DNA from: Bacillota bacterium
GTDB taxonomy: Bacteria > Bacillota > Bacilli > Paenibacillales > Paenibacillaceae
Assembly (NCBI GenBank): GCA_023391635.1
Contig: JAEWAQ010000080.1
Location: forward strand, 1 to 64,000
DNA length: 64,000 bases
Direction of reading: 5' to 3'
Part shown: positions 9,116 through 17,400 of the stretch, in pieces
How the letters are laid out: every line of letters begins with the position of its first letter
Position numbering within the stretch: the first letter of the stretch is position 1
Notes under the pieces: model-generated
What the model saw: only the letters and a program-made list of their open reading frames with translations
Told to the model about the DNA's origin: nothing
Databases searched by the model: none
Position numbers and translations under genes: made by a program

Positions 9116-9145
9116 GCCGTTTCACCTCGTAGGTTGCCGCAAGCG

Positions 9146-11959
9146 TCAGTGCTCGACCGACTCCATGACGAACGCTTCGATCACGTCACCTTGCTGCAAG
9201 TCGTTGAACTTCTCCAGCGTAATGCCGCATTCGTAGCCTTCCGACACTTCGCGGGCGTCGTCCTTGAACCGCTTGAGCGAATCGATCTTGCCTTCGTAAA
9301 CGACATTCCCGCCGCGGATCAGGCGCGCTTCCGCATTGCGCACGATTTTTCCGTCCGTGACCATGCAACCGGCAATCGTGCCGACTTTGCTGACCTTGAA
9401 CGTTTCGCGAACTTCCGCATGCCCGACCACTTTCTCCTTGAAGACAGGGTCCAGCATGCCCTTCATCGCTTGTTCGATTTCTTCGATCACCTTGTAGATA
9501 ATGCGATGCAGGCGAACGTCGACCTTCTCTTGCTCCGCAGCGGATGCAGCGCGAGGTTCAGCGACGACGTTGAACCCGACGACAATGGCCGACGAAGCGG
9601 AAGCAAGCAAAATATCGGATTCCGTAATCGCGCCGACACCGGCATGAATCGTCTTGACGCGAACGCCTTCGACTTCGATCTTCTCCAGCGAACCCTTCAG
9701 GGCTTCCAGAGAACCTTGCACGTCGGCCTTGAGGATGACGTTAAGGTCTTTGATTTCGCCGTCCTTGATCTTGTTGAACAGATCGTCGAGCGTCACCTTC
9801 GAATTCGACTTCATCGTTTCCTGACGCGTCTTGATCGAGCGCTTGTCGGCGATTTCGCGCGCCTTGCGCTCGTCTTCGAACACCATGAACGGATCGCCGG
9901 CTTGCGGCACTTCCGTCAGGCCGGTAATTTCGATCGGCGTCGACGGGCCGGCTTCCTTGATGCGTCGCCCGCGGTCGTTGGTCATGGCGCGAATCCGTCC
10001 GAAGCAGTCGCCTGCCACGAAGGCGTCGCCAACCTTGAGCGTACCGTTCTGCACGAGCACACGCGCAACCGGGCCTTTGCCCTTATCCAGCTCGGCTTCC
10101 AGCACCGTGCCGCGAGCGCGCTTATCCACGACGGCCTTGTAATCGTTGACTTCGGCGACGAGCAGGATCATATCCAGCAATTCGTCCAAATTCTGACGCT
10201 GCTTGGCGGATATTTCGACGAAGATCGTGTCCCCGCCCCATGCTTCCTGCACAAGACCGTATTCAGTCAACTCCTGCTTCACGCGATCCGGATTCGCCTC
10301 CGGCTTGTCGATCTTGTTCACCGCGACGATGATCGGCACGCTCGCCGCCTTCGCATGGTTGATCGCTTCCACGGTCGTCGGCATGACGCCGTCGTCCGCC
10401 GCCACGACCAGAATCGTAATGTCAGTCACTTGCGCGCCGCGGGAACGCATGACGGTGAACGCCTCGTGGCCCGGCGTATCGAGGAACGTGATCTTCTTGC
10501 CGTTCGCTTCGACTTGATACGCGCCGATATGCTGGGTAATGCCGCCGGCTTCGCCCATCGCGACCTTCGTTTCGCGAATGGCGTCCAGCAGCGTAGTCTT
10601 GCCGTGGTCGACGTGACCCATGATCGTGACGACCGGAGCTCTGGTCTCCATGGCGTCCGGATCGTCGTTCTCTTCGACCGTTTCGAAGTTCGTATCTTCC
10701 ACCGCGATCTTCACTTCGGTCTCGACGCCGTACTCGCCGGCGACAAGCAGAACCGTGTCCAGATCGAGGTCCTGGTTGATCGTGGCCAGCGTGCCCATCA
10801 TCAGGAGCTTCTTGATCACTTCCGAAGCGTCCTTATGCAACAGTTTGGCCAATTCGCCTACCGTCATTTCACCGCGGACGATAACTTTCTTCGGCGTATT
10901 GTCGATCTTCTCGCGCGGCGGCTGATTGCTGCGGCCTCTGGCGTTCTTGCCGCCCTTGCCGCGGCCTTTAAACCCGCCGCGTCCGCTTTCGTCGAACCGC
11001 TTGCCGAAATCGCCGTCCTTGCGCTTGCCGTCGCGGCCGAATCCGCCGCCCTCCCGGCCCTTGGCGGCATCGCCGCGCTGACCTGTGCGAGGAGCCTCAC
11101 CTGGACGACTGCCGCGCGCAGGTGCGGCAGCATTGGCACCTTGCCCACCGCGACTGCCGCCGAATCCGCCGCCTTGACCGCCCTGCGGACGGTTGCCGCC
11201 GAACCCGCCGCCTTGGCCGCCTTGACCTTGCGGGCGTCCGCCTTGACCGCCTTGACCTTGCGGGCGTCCGCCTTGACCGCCTTGCGGACGATTCCCGCCG
11301 AACCCGCCGCCTTGGCCGCCTTGGCCTTGCGGGCGTCCGCCTTGACCGCCTTGCGGACGATTGCCGGCGAACCCGCCGCCTTGCCCACCTTGACCTTGCG
11401 GGCGTCCGCCTTGACCGCCCTGCGGACGATTGCCTTCGCCCTGGCCTTGCGGTCGTCCGCCTTCGCGGGGATTCCGATTCCCTTGTCCCTGCGGACGGTG
11501 GCTTCCTTGAGGATGCGAGGCTTGATGTTGGCTGGGCTGCTGGCCGCCCGCTTGCTGCTGTTGCTGACCGGCGTTCTGCGGCTGGCTGTCTTGTCTTTGT
11601 CCCGCACCAACAGCCCCCTCGGTCCTGGCAGGCGCAGACGCCGACGTCTGCGCCTGCCTTGGGCCACGATCTTCAGCCCTCCGCTGGCTTTGGGTGGATG
11701 GTGTTTGCTGCTGCGCTCCGCCTTGCTTCGCCGCCGCCTGCTTGGCAGCCATCTTGGCAGCCGCATTGGCTTTGACGTCGCGGAAGAACTTCTCGACGGC
11801 TTCAACCATGCCGTTCTCCATTACGCTCATATGGTTGTTCACCGGCATATCCTGCCGCTTGAGAATCGTAATGATTTCTTTGCTGCTCATGTTGAGCGAT
11901 TTGGCATATTCGTAAACGCGAAGCTTATCCTTGTTGTCGGTTGTATCTTGTTTACTCAA
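9146..11959 (-). CDS. infB: Translation initiation factor IF-2, extended
   Basis: IF-2 is the GTPase that places fMet-tRNA on the 30S subunit and joins subunits. The 937-aa product is longer than the roughly 720 aa of the Bacillus protein. Residues 1-60 form the first IF2N domain and residues about 65-355 a low-complexity Gln/Gly/Pro/Arg region. A second IF2N domain follows near 360-415. The G domain has P-loop GHVDHGKTT, DTPGHEAF and NKIDKP. Domains II, III and IV follow. The start is a TTG at 11959 behind GGAGGTGG, overlapping the ylxQ 3' end by 8 nt. The low-complexity insert makes up nearly all of the extra length. Confidence 0.97.
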   Translation of the reverse strand: MSKQDTTDNKDKLRVYEYAKSLNMSSKEIITILKRQDMPVNNHMSVMENGMVEAVEKFFRDVKANAAAKMAAKQAAAKQGGAQQQTPSTQSQRRAEDRGPRQAQTSASAPARTEGAVGAGQRQDSQPQNAGQQQQQAGGQQPSQHQASHPQGSHRPQGQGNRNPREGGRPQGQGEGNRPQGGQGGRPQGQGGQGGGFAGNRPQGGQGGRPQGQGGQGGGFGGNRPQGGQGGRPQGQGGQGGRPQGQGGQGGGFGGNRPQGGQGGGFGGSRGGQGANAAAPARGSRPGEAPRTGQRGDAAKGREGGGFGRDGKRKDGDFGKRFDESGRGGFKGRGKGGKNARGRSNQPPREKIDNTPKKVIVRGEMTVGELAKLLHKDASEVIKKLLMMGTLATINQDLDLDTVLLVAGEYGVETEVKIAVEDTNFETVEENDDPDAMETRAPVVTIMGHVDHGKTTLLDAIRETKVAMGEAGGITQHIGAYQVEANGKKITFLDTPGHEAFTVMRSRGAQVTDITILVVAADDGVMPTTVEAINHAKAASVPIIVAVNKIDKPEANPDRVKQELTEYGLVQEAWGGDTIFVEISAKQRQNLDELLDMILLVAEVNDYKAVVDKRARGTVLEAELDKGKGPVARVLVQNGTLKVGDAFVAGDCFGRIRAMTNDRGRRIKEAGPSTPIEITGLTEVPQAGDPFMVFEDERKAREIADKRSIKTRQETMKSNSKVTLDDLFNKIKDGEIKDLNVILKADVQGSLEALKGSLEKIEVEGVRVKTIHAGVGAITESDILLASASSAIVVGFNVVAEPRAASAAEQEKVDVRLHRIIYKVIEEIEQAMKGMLDPVFKEKVVGHAEVRETFKVSKVGTIAGCMVTDGKIVRNAEARLIRGGNVVYEGKIDSLKRFKDDAREVSEGYECGITLEKFNDLQQGDVIEAFVMESVEH
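11171..11431 (-). repeat. Tandem 69-bp coding repeats in infB
   Basis: Residues about 177-263 of IF-2 are imperfect tandem copies of a 23-residue unit built from NRPQGGQGG, RPQGQGGQGG and GFGG. One copy carries an extra RPQGQGGQGG half-unit. The DNA copies are near-identical, which suggests recent slippage or recombination in this disordered segment. Confidence 0.85.
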
Positions 11960-12281
11960 TATTCTCCACCTCCGAATGTTGAACGAAACCGCCGGATATC
12001 AATTGCGCGAATCCATGATCCGTCACGGCGAACATGACGCGCTCCGGCTTGCCGACGGCCCCGCCCAGCTCGTAACGGGTAAACCCGATCACGAGCGGAA
12101 CATCGTAGCTTCCGCACTTGTCCGTCAGCTTCTTCTCCGTATTGTCCGATGCATCTTCCGCGAGTACGACCAGCTTGGCTTCGCCGCTGCGGACCGCCTT
12201 CAGCACCGTCTCTTCTCCCGACACCAGCTTGCCGGCCCGCATGGCGAGCCCCAGATGCGACAACGTCTTAGCCCTCGCCAT
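11952..12281 (-). CDS. ylxQ: L7Ae-family K-turn RNA-binding protein YlxQ
   Basis: This is a 109-aa L7Ae/L30e-fold protein, related to YbxF/L7Ae-like proteins that bind kink-turn RNA. Visible features are the N-terminal HLGLAMRAGKLVSGEETVLKA helix-strand with the RAGK motif and the KLVVLAEDASDNT segment. The start at 12281 (ATG) is preferred: the AGGGGG site is 6 nt upstream, whereas a second ATG abuts that site directly and the ATG at 12320 lies well inside ylxR. It overlaps ylxR by 14 nt and infB by 8 nt, so all three are coupled. Confidence 0.88.
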   Translation of the reverse strand: MARAKTLSHLGLAMRAGKLVSGEETVLKAVRSGEAKLVVLAEDASDNTEKKLTDKCGSYDVPLVIGFTRYELGGAVGKPERVMFAVTDHGFAQLISGGFVQHSEVENIE

Positions 12282-12588
12282 CCTCATCCCCCTGCTGCGC
12301 CTTTGCCGCGAGAAATTCATCTTCCACCTTTATAAAATCAAGCGCCAGCCGATCGTAAATCTCGGCGGCTACGGGCGCGCTGAGCGCACGCTCCAGCGCC
12401 TTGGATTTCTTGGCCAGCTTGAAGCAGCTTGCTTTGCCGCACAAGTAAGCGCCGCGCCCCGGTTTCTTGCCTGTGAGGTCGATCTGGATATCCCCTTGCG
12501 GCGAACGAACGATGCGAATCAGTTCCTTCTTCGCCATCATTTCCTGACAGGCGACGCATTTGCGCTGCGGTATTTTTCGCGGTTTCAA
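12268..12588 (-). CDS. ylxR: YlxR family RNA-binding protein (RnpM)
   Basis: This protein (106 aa) belongs to the DUF448/YlxR family, encoded between nusA and infB across bacteria and reported as an RNase P modulator. It begins KPRKIPQRKCVACQEM, the family hallmark with its paired Cys, and has GRGAYLCGKASC downstream. The start is a TTG at 12588 behind a GAGGGGG stretch. The C-terminal about 20 residues are acidic and overlap the ylxQ start. Confidence 0.92.
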   Translation of the reverse strand: MKPRKIPQRKCVACQEMMAKKELIRIVRSPQGDIQIDLTGKKPGRGAYLCGKASCFKLAKKSKALERALSAPVAAEIYDRLALDFIKVEDEFLAAKAQQGDEDGEG

Positions 12589-12632
12589 GGATCATTCCCC
12601 CTCTCTGCATGAAACGCGGATCGCGGTGCCGG

Positions 12633-13730
12633 TCAATCGATCGAAACGCTGTCCTGGTGCATCGCGGCGCCTTGCGTCCTGGGGCGGCCGTATTCCTGCT
12701 CGGCTTGCGTCTCGCTCTTGATATCGATCTTCCAGCCCGTAAGCTTGGCGGCGAGACGCGCGTTCTGCCCCTTGATGCCGATCGCCAGCGACAGCTGATA
12801 GTCCGGCACGATGACCCGCGCCATCTTCTCCGCTTCGAACACGATCACTTCCAGCACCTTGGAAGGGCTCAGCGCATTGGCGACATATTCCTCCACGGAA
12901 TCGGACCAGCGCACGATGTCGATTTTTTCGCCCTTCAATTCCGACACGATCGTCTGGACGCGCATGCCTTTCTGACCGACGCAAGAACCGACCGGATCCA
13001 CTTCCTCGTTGCGGGAGTGAACGGCGATCTTGGAGCGGAATCCCGCTTCGCGGGCGACCGAGCGAATCTCGACGACGCCGTCGTAGATTTCCGGCACTTC
13101 CAGCTCGAACAGCCGCTTGAGCAAGCCGGGATGCGTCCTGGACAGGATGATCTGCGGGCCTTTGCTCGTATTCTCGACCTTCGTGATGTACGACTTGACG
13201 CGATCTCCCTGGCGGAACTTGTCGGTCGGCATCAGCTCCGTCAGCGGCAGCGCCGCTTCCACCTTGCCGAGGTCGATGTACAAATTGCGCGTATCCATCC
13301 GCTGGATGATGCCGGTGACGATGTCCTGTTCTTTGTCCACGAATGCGTTATAGATGAGACCGCGTTCGGCTTCGCGAATCCGCTGCGTCACGACCTGTTT
13401 GGCCGTCTGTGCGGCGATGCGGCCGAAATCGCGCGGCGTCACTTCGATTTCCGCGATGTCTTCCAATTGGTAATGCGGATTGATGGCTCTTGCCGCTTCC
13501 AGCGAAATTTCCAGACGCGGATCGAGCACCTCTTCCACGATCGACTTGCGGGCATACACTTTGATCTGGCCTGTCGTCCGGTTGATGTCGACGCGTACGT
13601 TCTGTGCGGTGTTGAAATTTCTCTTGTAGCTGGAGATGAGTGCCGCTTCGATGGCTTCGATCAGGATATCTTTGGCGATGCCCTTCTCCCGCTCGATTTC
13701 GGACAGCGCTTCGATGAACTCCATGCTCAT
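12633..13730 (-). CDS. nusA: Transcription termination/antitermination protein NusA
   Basis: NusA binds RNA polymerase and nascent RNA, promoting pausing and intrinsic termination. The 365-aa product is the short Gram-positive form. It has an N-terminal RNAP-binding domain (about 1-125), an S1 domain around GDRVKSYITKVENTSKGPQIILSRTHPG, and KH1 (GSCVGQKGMRVQTIVSEL) and KH2 (LAIGIKGQNARLAAKLTGWK) domains; it lacks the acidic repeats of enterobacteria. It follows rimP by 30 nt in the same transcript. Confidence 0.98.
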   Translation of the reverse strand: MSMEFIEALSEIEREKGIAKDILIEAIEAALISSYKRNFNTAQNVRVDINRTTGQIKVYARKSIVEEVLDPRLEISLEAARAINPHYQLEDIAEIEVTPRDFGRIAAQTAKQVVTQRIREAERGLIYNAFVDKEQDIVTGIIQRMDTRNLYIDLGKVEAALPLTELMPTDKFRQGDRVKSYITKVENTSKGPQIILSRTHPGLLKRLFELEVPEIYDGVVEIRSVAREAGFRSKIAVHSRNEEVDPVGSCVGQKGMRVQTIVSELKGEKIDIVRWSDSVEEYVANALSPSKVLEVIVFEAEKMARVIVPDYQLSLAIGIKGQNARLAAKLTGWKIDIKSETQAEQEYGRPRTQGAAMHQDSVSID

Positions 13731-13760
13731 GTCGGGATAACTCCTCCTTAAGTAAATAAG

Positions 13761-14222
13761 TCAGAATACAATGGCCAGCCGAGCCGAGGCCACTTTATCG
13801 TAAGGGATGGCAACCTTCTTGCGCCCGATGATGATATTCATCGTCGTGCCGTCGAAGCTGTCCAGTCTGCCTTCGAATTCCTTCGCTTTGTCGATTTGCT
13901 CGTAGGTCGTCACGAAAACTTGGCTGCCCACGGCTTTGGCGACATCTTGCGCCGTCTTCAGCGGCCGCTCGGCGCCCGGGGAGCTGACTTCCAGGAAATA
14001 TGCCTCCGCGATCGGATCCAGCTCATCCAACTTCGCGCTTACGAACTCGGAGATGCGGCCGCAATCTTCGATATCGATGCCGCCGTCCTTATCCACGAAC
14101 ACCCGCAGGAAGCGGTTGCTTCCCTCTTTGACGTACTCTACGTCCACCAGTTGAAATCCGTGCTCTTCCAAATATGGAGCGGCGAATTCCTCTACGATGG
14201 ATTTGATTCTCGTTGCGCTCAA
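13761..14222 (-). CDS. rimP: Ribosome maturation factor RimP
   Basis: RimP assists 30S assembly. The 153-aa product has the N-terminal domain with GFQLVDVEYVKEGSNRFLRV and IDIEDCGRIS, and the C-terminal SH3-like domain with VSSPGAERPLKT. The TTG at 14222, behind GGAGG, is chosen as start. The longer reading to 14339 would begin inside the leader and across its hairpin. It is the first gene of the supercluster and lies 133 bp from the promoter -10. Confidence 0.95.
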   Translation of the reverse strand: MSATRIKSIVEEFAAPYLEEHGFQLVDVEYVKEGSNRFLRVFVDKDGGIDIEDCGRISEFVSAKLDELDPIAEAYFLEVSSPGAERPLKTAQDVAKAVGSQVFVTTYEQIDKAKEFEGRLDSFDGTTMNIIIGRKKVAIPYDKVASARLAIVF

Positions 14223-14297
14223 ATGCCCAACCTCCGATCGTCCCAAATGGATCGCTGCAGTCCATTCGCACACCGGAATGGCCCATGACAAAACGGA

Positions 14298-14319
14298 AAG
14301 AGCGGGTTTCCCCACTCTT
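14298..14319 (-). promoter_or_regulatory. Hairpin in the rimP-nusA leader
   Basis: On the minus strand AAGAGTGGG pairs with CCCGCTCTT across a GAAA loop (nine pairs, one G-U), followed by TCCGTTTTG. It sits between the promoter and rimP and looks like a weak terminator or attenuator. NusA autoregulation of its own operon is a reasonable but untested explanation. Confidence 0.6.
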
Positions 14320-14354
14320 CTGCAGACAGTGATATCCACATGATTACCAAAAGT

Positions 14355-14383
14355 AGTTTAGCATATTCCGGATAGGTTGGCAA
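14355..14383 (-). promoter_or_regulatory. Sigma-A promoter of the rimP-nusA-infB operon
   Basis: TTGCCA (14383-14378) and TAAACT (14360-14355) are separated by 17 bp on the minus strand, and the -10 is preceded by TGC, giving an extended -10. It lies in the 188-bp gap between desR and rimP and would drive at least rimP to ribF. Confidence 0.8.
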
Positions 14384-14410
14384 CAAGTTTTTCCGGGTTT
14401 TGCGTCGTTC

Positions 14411-15010
14411 TCACTTGAACCAGCCCTTCTCCCTGAATTGTTTGATCGCTTCGATCCGGTTGCTGACGCCCAGCTTCTCCAGAATGACGGAAACGTAGTT
14501 GCGAACCGTTCCATTCGACAGAAAAAGTTCATCCGCGATTTCCTTCGTATTTTTGCCTTCGGCGATCAGGCCGATGACTTCCGTCTCCCTCTGCGTGAGC
14601 GGGTTTGCTTCACTGTAAGCTTCATCTACCAATTCGGCAGCATAGACGCGACGGCCGGACATGATATTGCGCAGCGAGTACGCCAATTCCTCGATCGGAC
14701 TATCCTTGAGCAAATAGCCGATCGCGCCTGCCTTGATCGCCCGCTCGAAGTAGCCGGAGCGCGCGAACGTCGTGAGAATGACCACTTTACAGGCCGACGA
14801 CTTCAGTTCCTCCGCTACCTCCAGCCCAGACTTCAGCGGCATCTCGATATCCGTAATGCATATATCCGGCTGATGGAGCTTCACCAGCTTGAGCGCATCC
14901 TCGCCGTTGTTCGCCTTGCCGACCACTTCCATGTCCGGCTCCAGGTCCAGCAGCGACGCCAGCGCGCCGAGCAGCATCCGCTGATCTTCGGCAATGACGA
15001 TCCGAATCAT
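14411..15010 (-). CDS. desR: NarL/LuxR-type response regulator DesR
   Basis: This is a 199-aa response regulator: receiver domain (1-120) with acidic pocket EDQ and phospho-acceptor Asp54 in CITDIEMP, then a LuxR-type HTH (about 135-195) with LTQRETEVIGLIAEGKNTKEIA. The length and Asp54 match DesR, which activates the desaturase gene when membranes become too ordered. The ATG overlaps the desK stop (ATGA), and the neighbours are the cognate kinase and a desaturase gene. Candidate operators lie at 17357-17392 before des. Confidence 0.93.
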   Translation of the reverse strand: MIRIVIAEDQRMLLGALASLLDLEPDMEVVGKANNGEDALKLVKLHQPDICITDIEMPLKSGLEVAEELKSSACKVVILTTFARSGYFERAIKAGAIGYLLKDSPIEELAYSLRNIMSGRRVYAAELVDEAYSEANPLTQRETEVIGLIAEGKNTKEIADELFLSNGTVRNYVSVILEKLGVSNRIEAIKQFREKGWFK

Positions 15011-16137
15011 GGCTTCGCCTCCCGCTCCGATTGGATCAGCATATTCGGCACGCTCATGACGATTTCCGTACCGCCGCGAGACATGACGTCCAAGCTGCCG
15101 TTTACGAACTCAAGCCGTTCCTTCATGCCTCGCAATCCGCTCCCTCGCGGCACGGAATCGGGGATCCCCACCCCGTTGTCCCGCACCCGAATCCGCAATT
15201 CTTCAGGCTTCTGCTCGATTTCGATCGTGCATTCGGTTGCTGAGCTATGCTTGACGATATTGTTGACGGCTTCCTTCAGGCACATGCTCACGACGTTCTC
15301 GGATAGCAGCGAAGTGTTCGTCAGCCTGGGCTCGCCCTTCAGCGTAAATGCGATGTTCGCCGCCTGCAGCATTTGCCGCAATCGATCGATCTCGTCGTCC
15401 ACGTGCGTGCCCCGCATTTCCGTCACGAGCTTGCGCAACTCCTTGAGCGCACTTCTGGCCGTCTGCCGCACATCCCTGATTTCCGACTCGGCTTGGCCGG
15501 GATTACGCGATATCAGCTTGCCGGCGAGATCGCTCTTGAGGCCGATCAGGCTCAGCTTCTGGCCCAGCGTATCGTGGAGGTCGCGGGCGATGCGCTGCCG
15601 CTCCTCCAATTTCACCAGCTCGGAGATCCGTTTGTTGGCGTCGTTCAGTTCGCCCTGCAGCAAGTCTCTCTTGTTGCGGGTATACGTCGTCACCGGTAGC
15701 AGCGTAACCGCGATCAGGCAGACGAAGACGAACGGCGCCTGGGTGATCAGGATCGGATTGGCGTGCAAATAACCGATGTACACCGCCACGAACGTCAAGC
15801 TGAGATGGATGGAATACAAAGTGATAAAGCCGGCGAATATCAAGATGTTCCCGATGAAGAATGCCAGAAACAGCGAGAAATAGACATAGCCGAACATAAG
15901 CGTCATCGCGATCGAGAATACGATCTGGATGCTTGTCCAGAAGTAGACGAGCCAACCCTTCGAGCTGAAGGACATCAAATAGCAAACGAAGAACCCGACA
16001 ATCATGCCGATCCCGATAATCGTATGATAGGTTGTGGAGGATCGGAACACGAAGTAGAACGGCAAGATGTAGAAGACGACCCAGACGTATGGGCTTAGCC
16101 CCGTACTCCTCTGGAAGATTTGATACCATTTCTGCAA
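15007..16137 (-). CDS. desK: Membrane thermosensor histidine kinase DesK
   Basis: DesK senses membrane thickness or order and phosphorylates or dephosphorylates DesR. The 376-aa product has about five hydrophobic segments in residues 15-150. Then comes a two-helix coiled coil and the HisKA_3 motif RIARDLHDTLGQKLSL, in which the His is residue 188 by count, the same number as in Bacillus subtilis DesK. The HATPase domain has CLKEAVNNIVKHS and VRDNGVGIP. The start is a TTG behind GGAAGGAGG. It lies 68 nt after des and overlaps desR by 4 nt. Confidence 0.94.
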   Translation of the reverse strand: MQKWYQIFQRSTGLSPYVWVVFYILPFYFVFRSSTTYHTIIGIGMIVGFFVCYLMSFSSKGWLVYFWTSIQIVFSIAMTLMFGYVYFSLFLAFFIGNILIFAGFITLYSIHLSLTFVAVYIGYLHANPILITQAPFVFVCLIAVTLLPVTTYTRNKRDLLQGELNDANKRISELVKLEERQRIARDLHDTLGQKLSLIGLKSDLAGKLISRNPGQAESEIRDVRQTARSALKELRKLVTEMRGTHVDDEIDRLRQMLQAANIAFTLKGEPRLTNTSLLSENVVSMCLKEAVNNIVKHSSATECTIEIEQKPEELRIRVRDNGVGIPDSVPRGSGLRGMKERLEFVNGSLDVMSRGGTEIVMSVPNMLIQSEREAKP

Positions 16138-16205
16138 GAGCCGCCGCCTCCTTCCAACTCCGATCCACCTTTCATTGTAACCTATTTTCGTTTGCCGTTA
16201 CGCAG

Positions 16206-17267
16206 TTATTTCTCCGCCATGCGAAGCGTGCGTTCATCGGATTTGCGCTGCGCCTTATACCGACGATTGACTGCTGGACGTCTGACGGACCTATAACCGA
16301 CGAAGGTTTTATCCTTCTCGTCCCACAAGCGAAAACGCAGCGATTGCAGGCTGGTGCTCAGCGTGATCGTAGCCGCGTGCTGCAGCGGCGGCGTGGCATC
16401 GTGCGCCTTCTCCAGATTGTAGTTGGGCACTTTCGGATTCAGATGATGAACGTGATGAAACCCGATATTGCCGGTGATCCATTGCAGCACGCGCGGAAGC
16501 TTGTAGTAGGAGCTCCCTTCAACCGCGGCTTGCACGTAGCTCCACTCGGCTTCATTTTCGAAATAGGAATCTTCAAATTGATGCTGCACGTAGAACAGCC
16601 AGATCCCGAGCATGCCCGAAACGAAGAAAATGGGTCCTTGGACGAGAACGTAATCTTGCCAGCCGATCGCCCAGATCATGCCTGCATGCAGTGCAGCGAT
16701 GAGCACATTGGTCAAATAGGTGTTGAGACGCTCCTTGCGCCTGGCACCCTTCACGTTGAATCGATATTGAATGAGAAAAACGAAGATGGGACCGAGTCCG
16801 AACATGACGAGCGGGTTGCGGTACAAACGGTAGGCGATTTTCCTCCATGCAGGTGCCGCTGCATATTCATCCACGGTCAGAATCCAGATGTCGCCGACGC
16901 CTCGCTTATCCAGGTTGCCGCTGGTCGCATGATGCCTGGCATGGCTGTTCTTCCACTGCCGATAAGGAACATGGGTCAGAACGCCGAGAATCGTGCCTGT
17001 AATATCGTTGGCTCTCTTGCTTGTGAAGAATGAACCGTGACAGCAGTCATGGAACAAAATAAAGGTGCGGATCAGAAACCCGGAGGCGACGATGAGGAAA
17101 GGCAAGGTTAACCAGTACGATACGGAAAGGCTGGCATAACCGGCGCACCAGAGCGCGATCAAGGGGAGCAGGGTGTTGAACATTTGCAGCTTGCTTGTCG
17201 TGGTATCGGTTGCTTCATAAGGCTGCGTGCTTTGTTTGAGTTCGGCAATTTCCTTGGATGGTTTCAA
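16206..17267 (-). CDS. des: Acyl-lipid fatty acid desaturase Des
   Basis: This integral membrane di-iron desaturase (353 aa) introduces double bonds in phospholipid acyl chains to restore fluidity in the cold. The three histidine boxes are HDCCH (near residue 73), HARHH (near 109) and HHVHH (near 275). Hydrophobic pairs of segments flank them. The C-terminal about 30 residues are basic. The start is a TTG behind GAGGGGG. It is the first gene of the des-desK-desR operon, which here lies between polC and rimP. Confidence 0.95.
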   Translation of the reverse strand: MKPSKEIAELKQSTQPYEATDTTTSKLQMFNTLLPLIALWCAGYASLSVSYWLTLPFLIVASGFLIRTFILFHDCCHGSFFTSKRANDITGTILGVLTHVPYRQWKNSHARHHATSGNLDKRGVGDIWILTVDEYAAAPAWRKIAYRLYRNPLVMFGLGPIFVFLIQYRFNVKGARRKERLNTYLTNVLIAALHAGMIWAIGWQDYVLVQGPIFFVSGMLGIWLFYVQHQFEDSYFENEAEWSYVQAAVEGSSYYKLPRVLQWITGNIGFHHVHHLNPKVPNYNLEKAHDATPPLQHAATITLSTSLQSLRFRLWDEKDKTFVGYRSVRRPAVNRRYKAQRKSDERTLRMAEK

Positions 17268-17327
17268 ATGCAGTTCCCCCTCGTGTTGGCAGAACGTGAC
17301 GAGACTTCACTCGCTCATGTTAATCTC

Positions 17328-17392
17328 ATTGTAAACAATGAGGCGCGCGCGCCGTAGTCACAAACGTCAATTCGAGGGGGTGACAAATGTCA
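17328..17392 (-). promoter_or_regulatory. des promoter with two DesR-like boxes
   Basis: Reading toward des, a perfect dyad TGACATTTGTCA (17392-17381) is followed by a variant TGACGTTTGTGAC (17369-17357) about 24 bp on. Next comes a -10 TACAAT (17333-17328) with no good -35. Two adjacent boxes upstream of an activator-dependent promoter fit the known layout at des promoters; assignment to DesR is inference. The -10 is inside an 18-bp palindrome CTCATTGTAAACAATGAG (17325-17342). Confidence 0.6.
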
Positions 17393-17400
17393 TATATGCT

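Noticed and set aside
8753..12037. A 1094-codon open frame on the + strand opposite rbfA, infB and ylxQ
   Set aside because: It is the antisense shadow of GC-rich genes; its product is low-complexity Leu/Ala/Arg text without domains, and the minus strand carries clear rbfA and infB.
17325..17342. Palindrome CTCATTGTAAACAATGAG as polC terminator
   Set aside because: AT-rich stem, no T tract, and it overlaps the likely des -10; a regulatory role is more likely.
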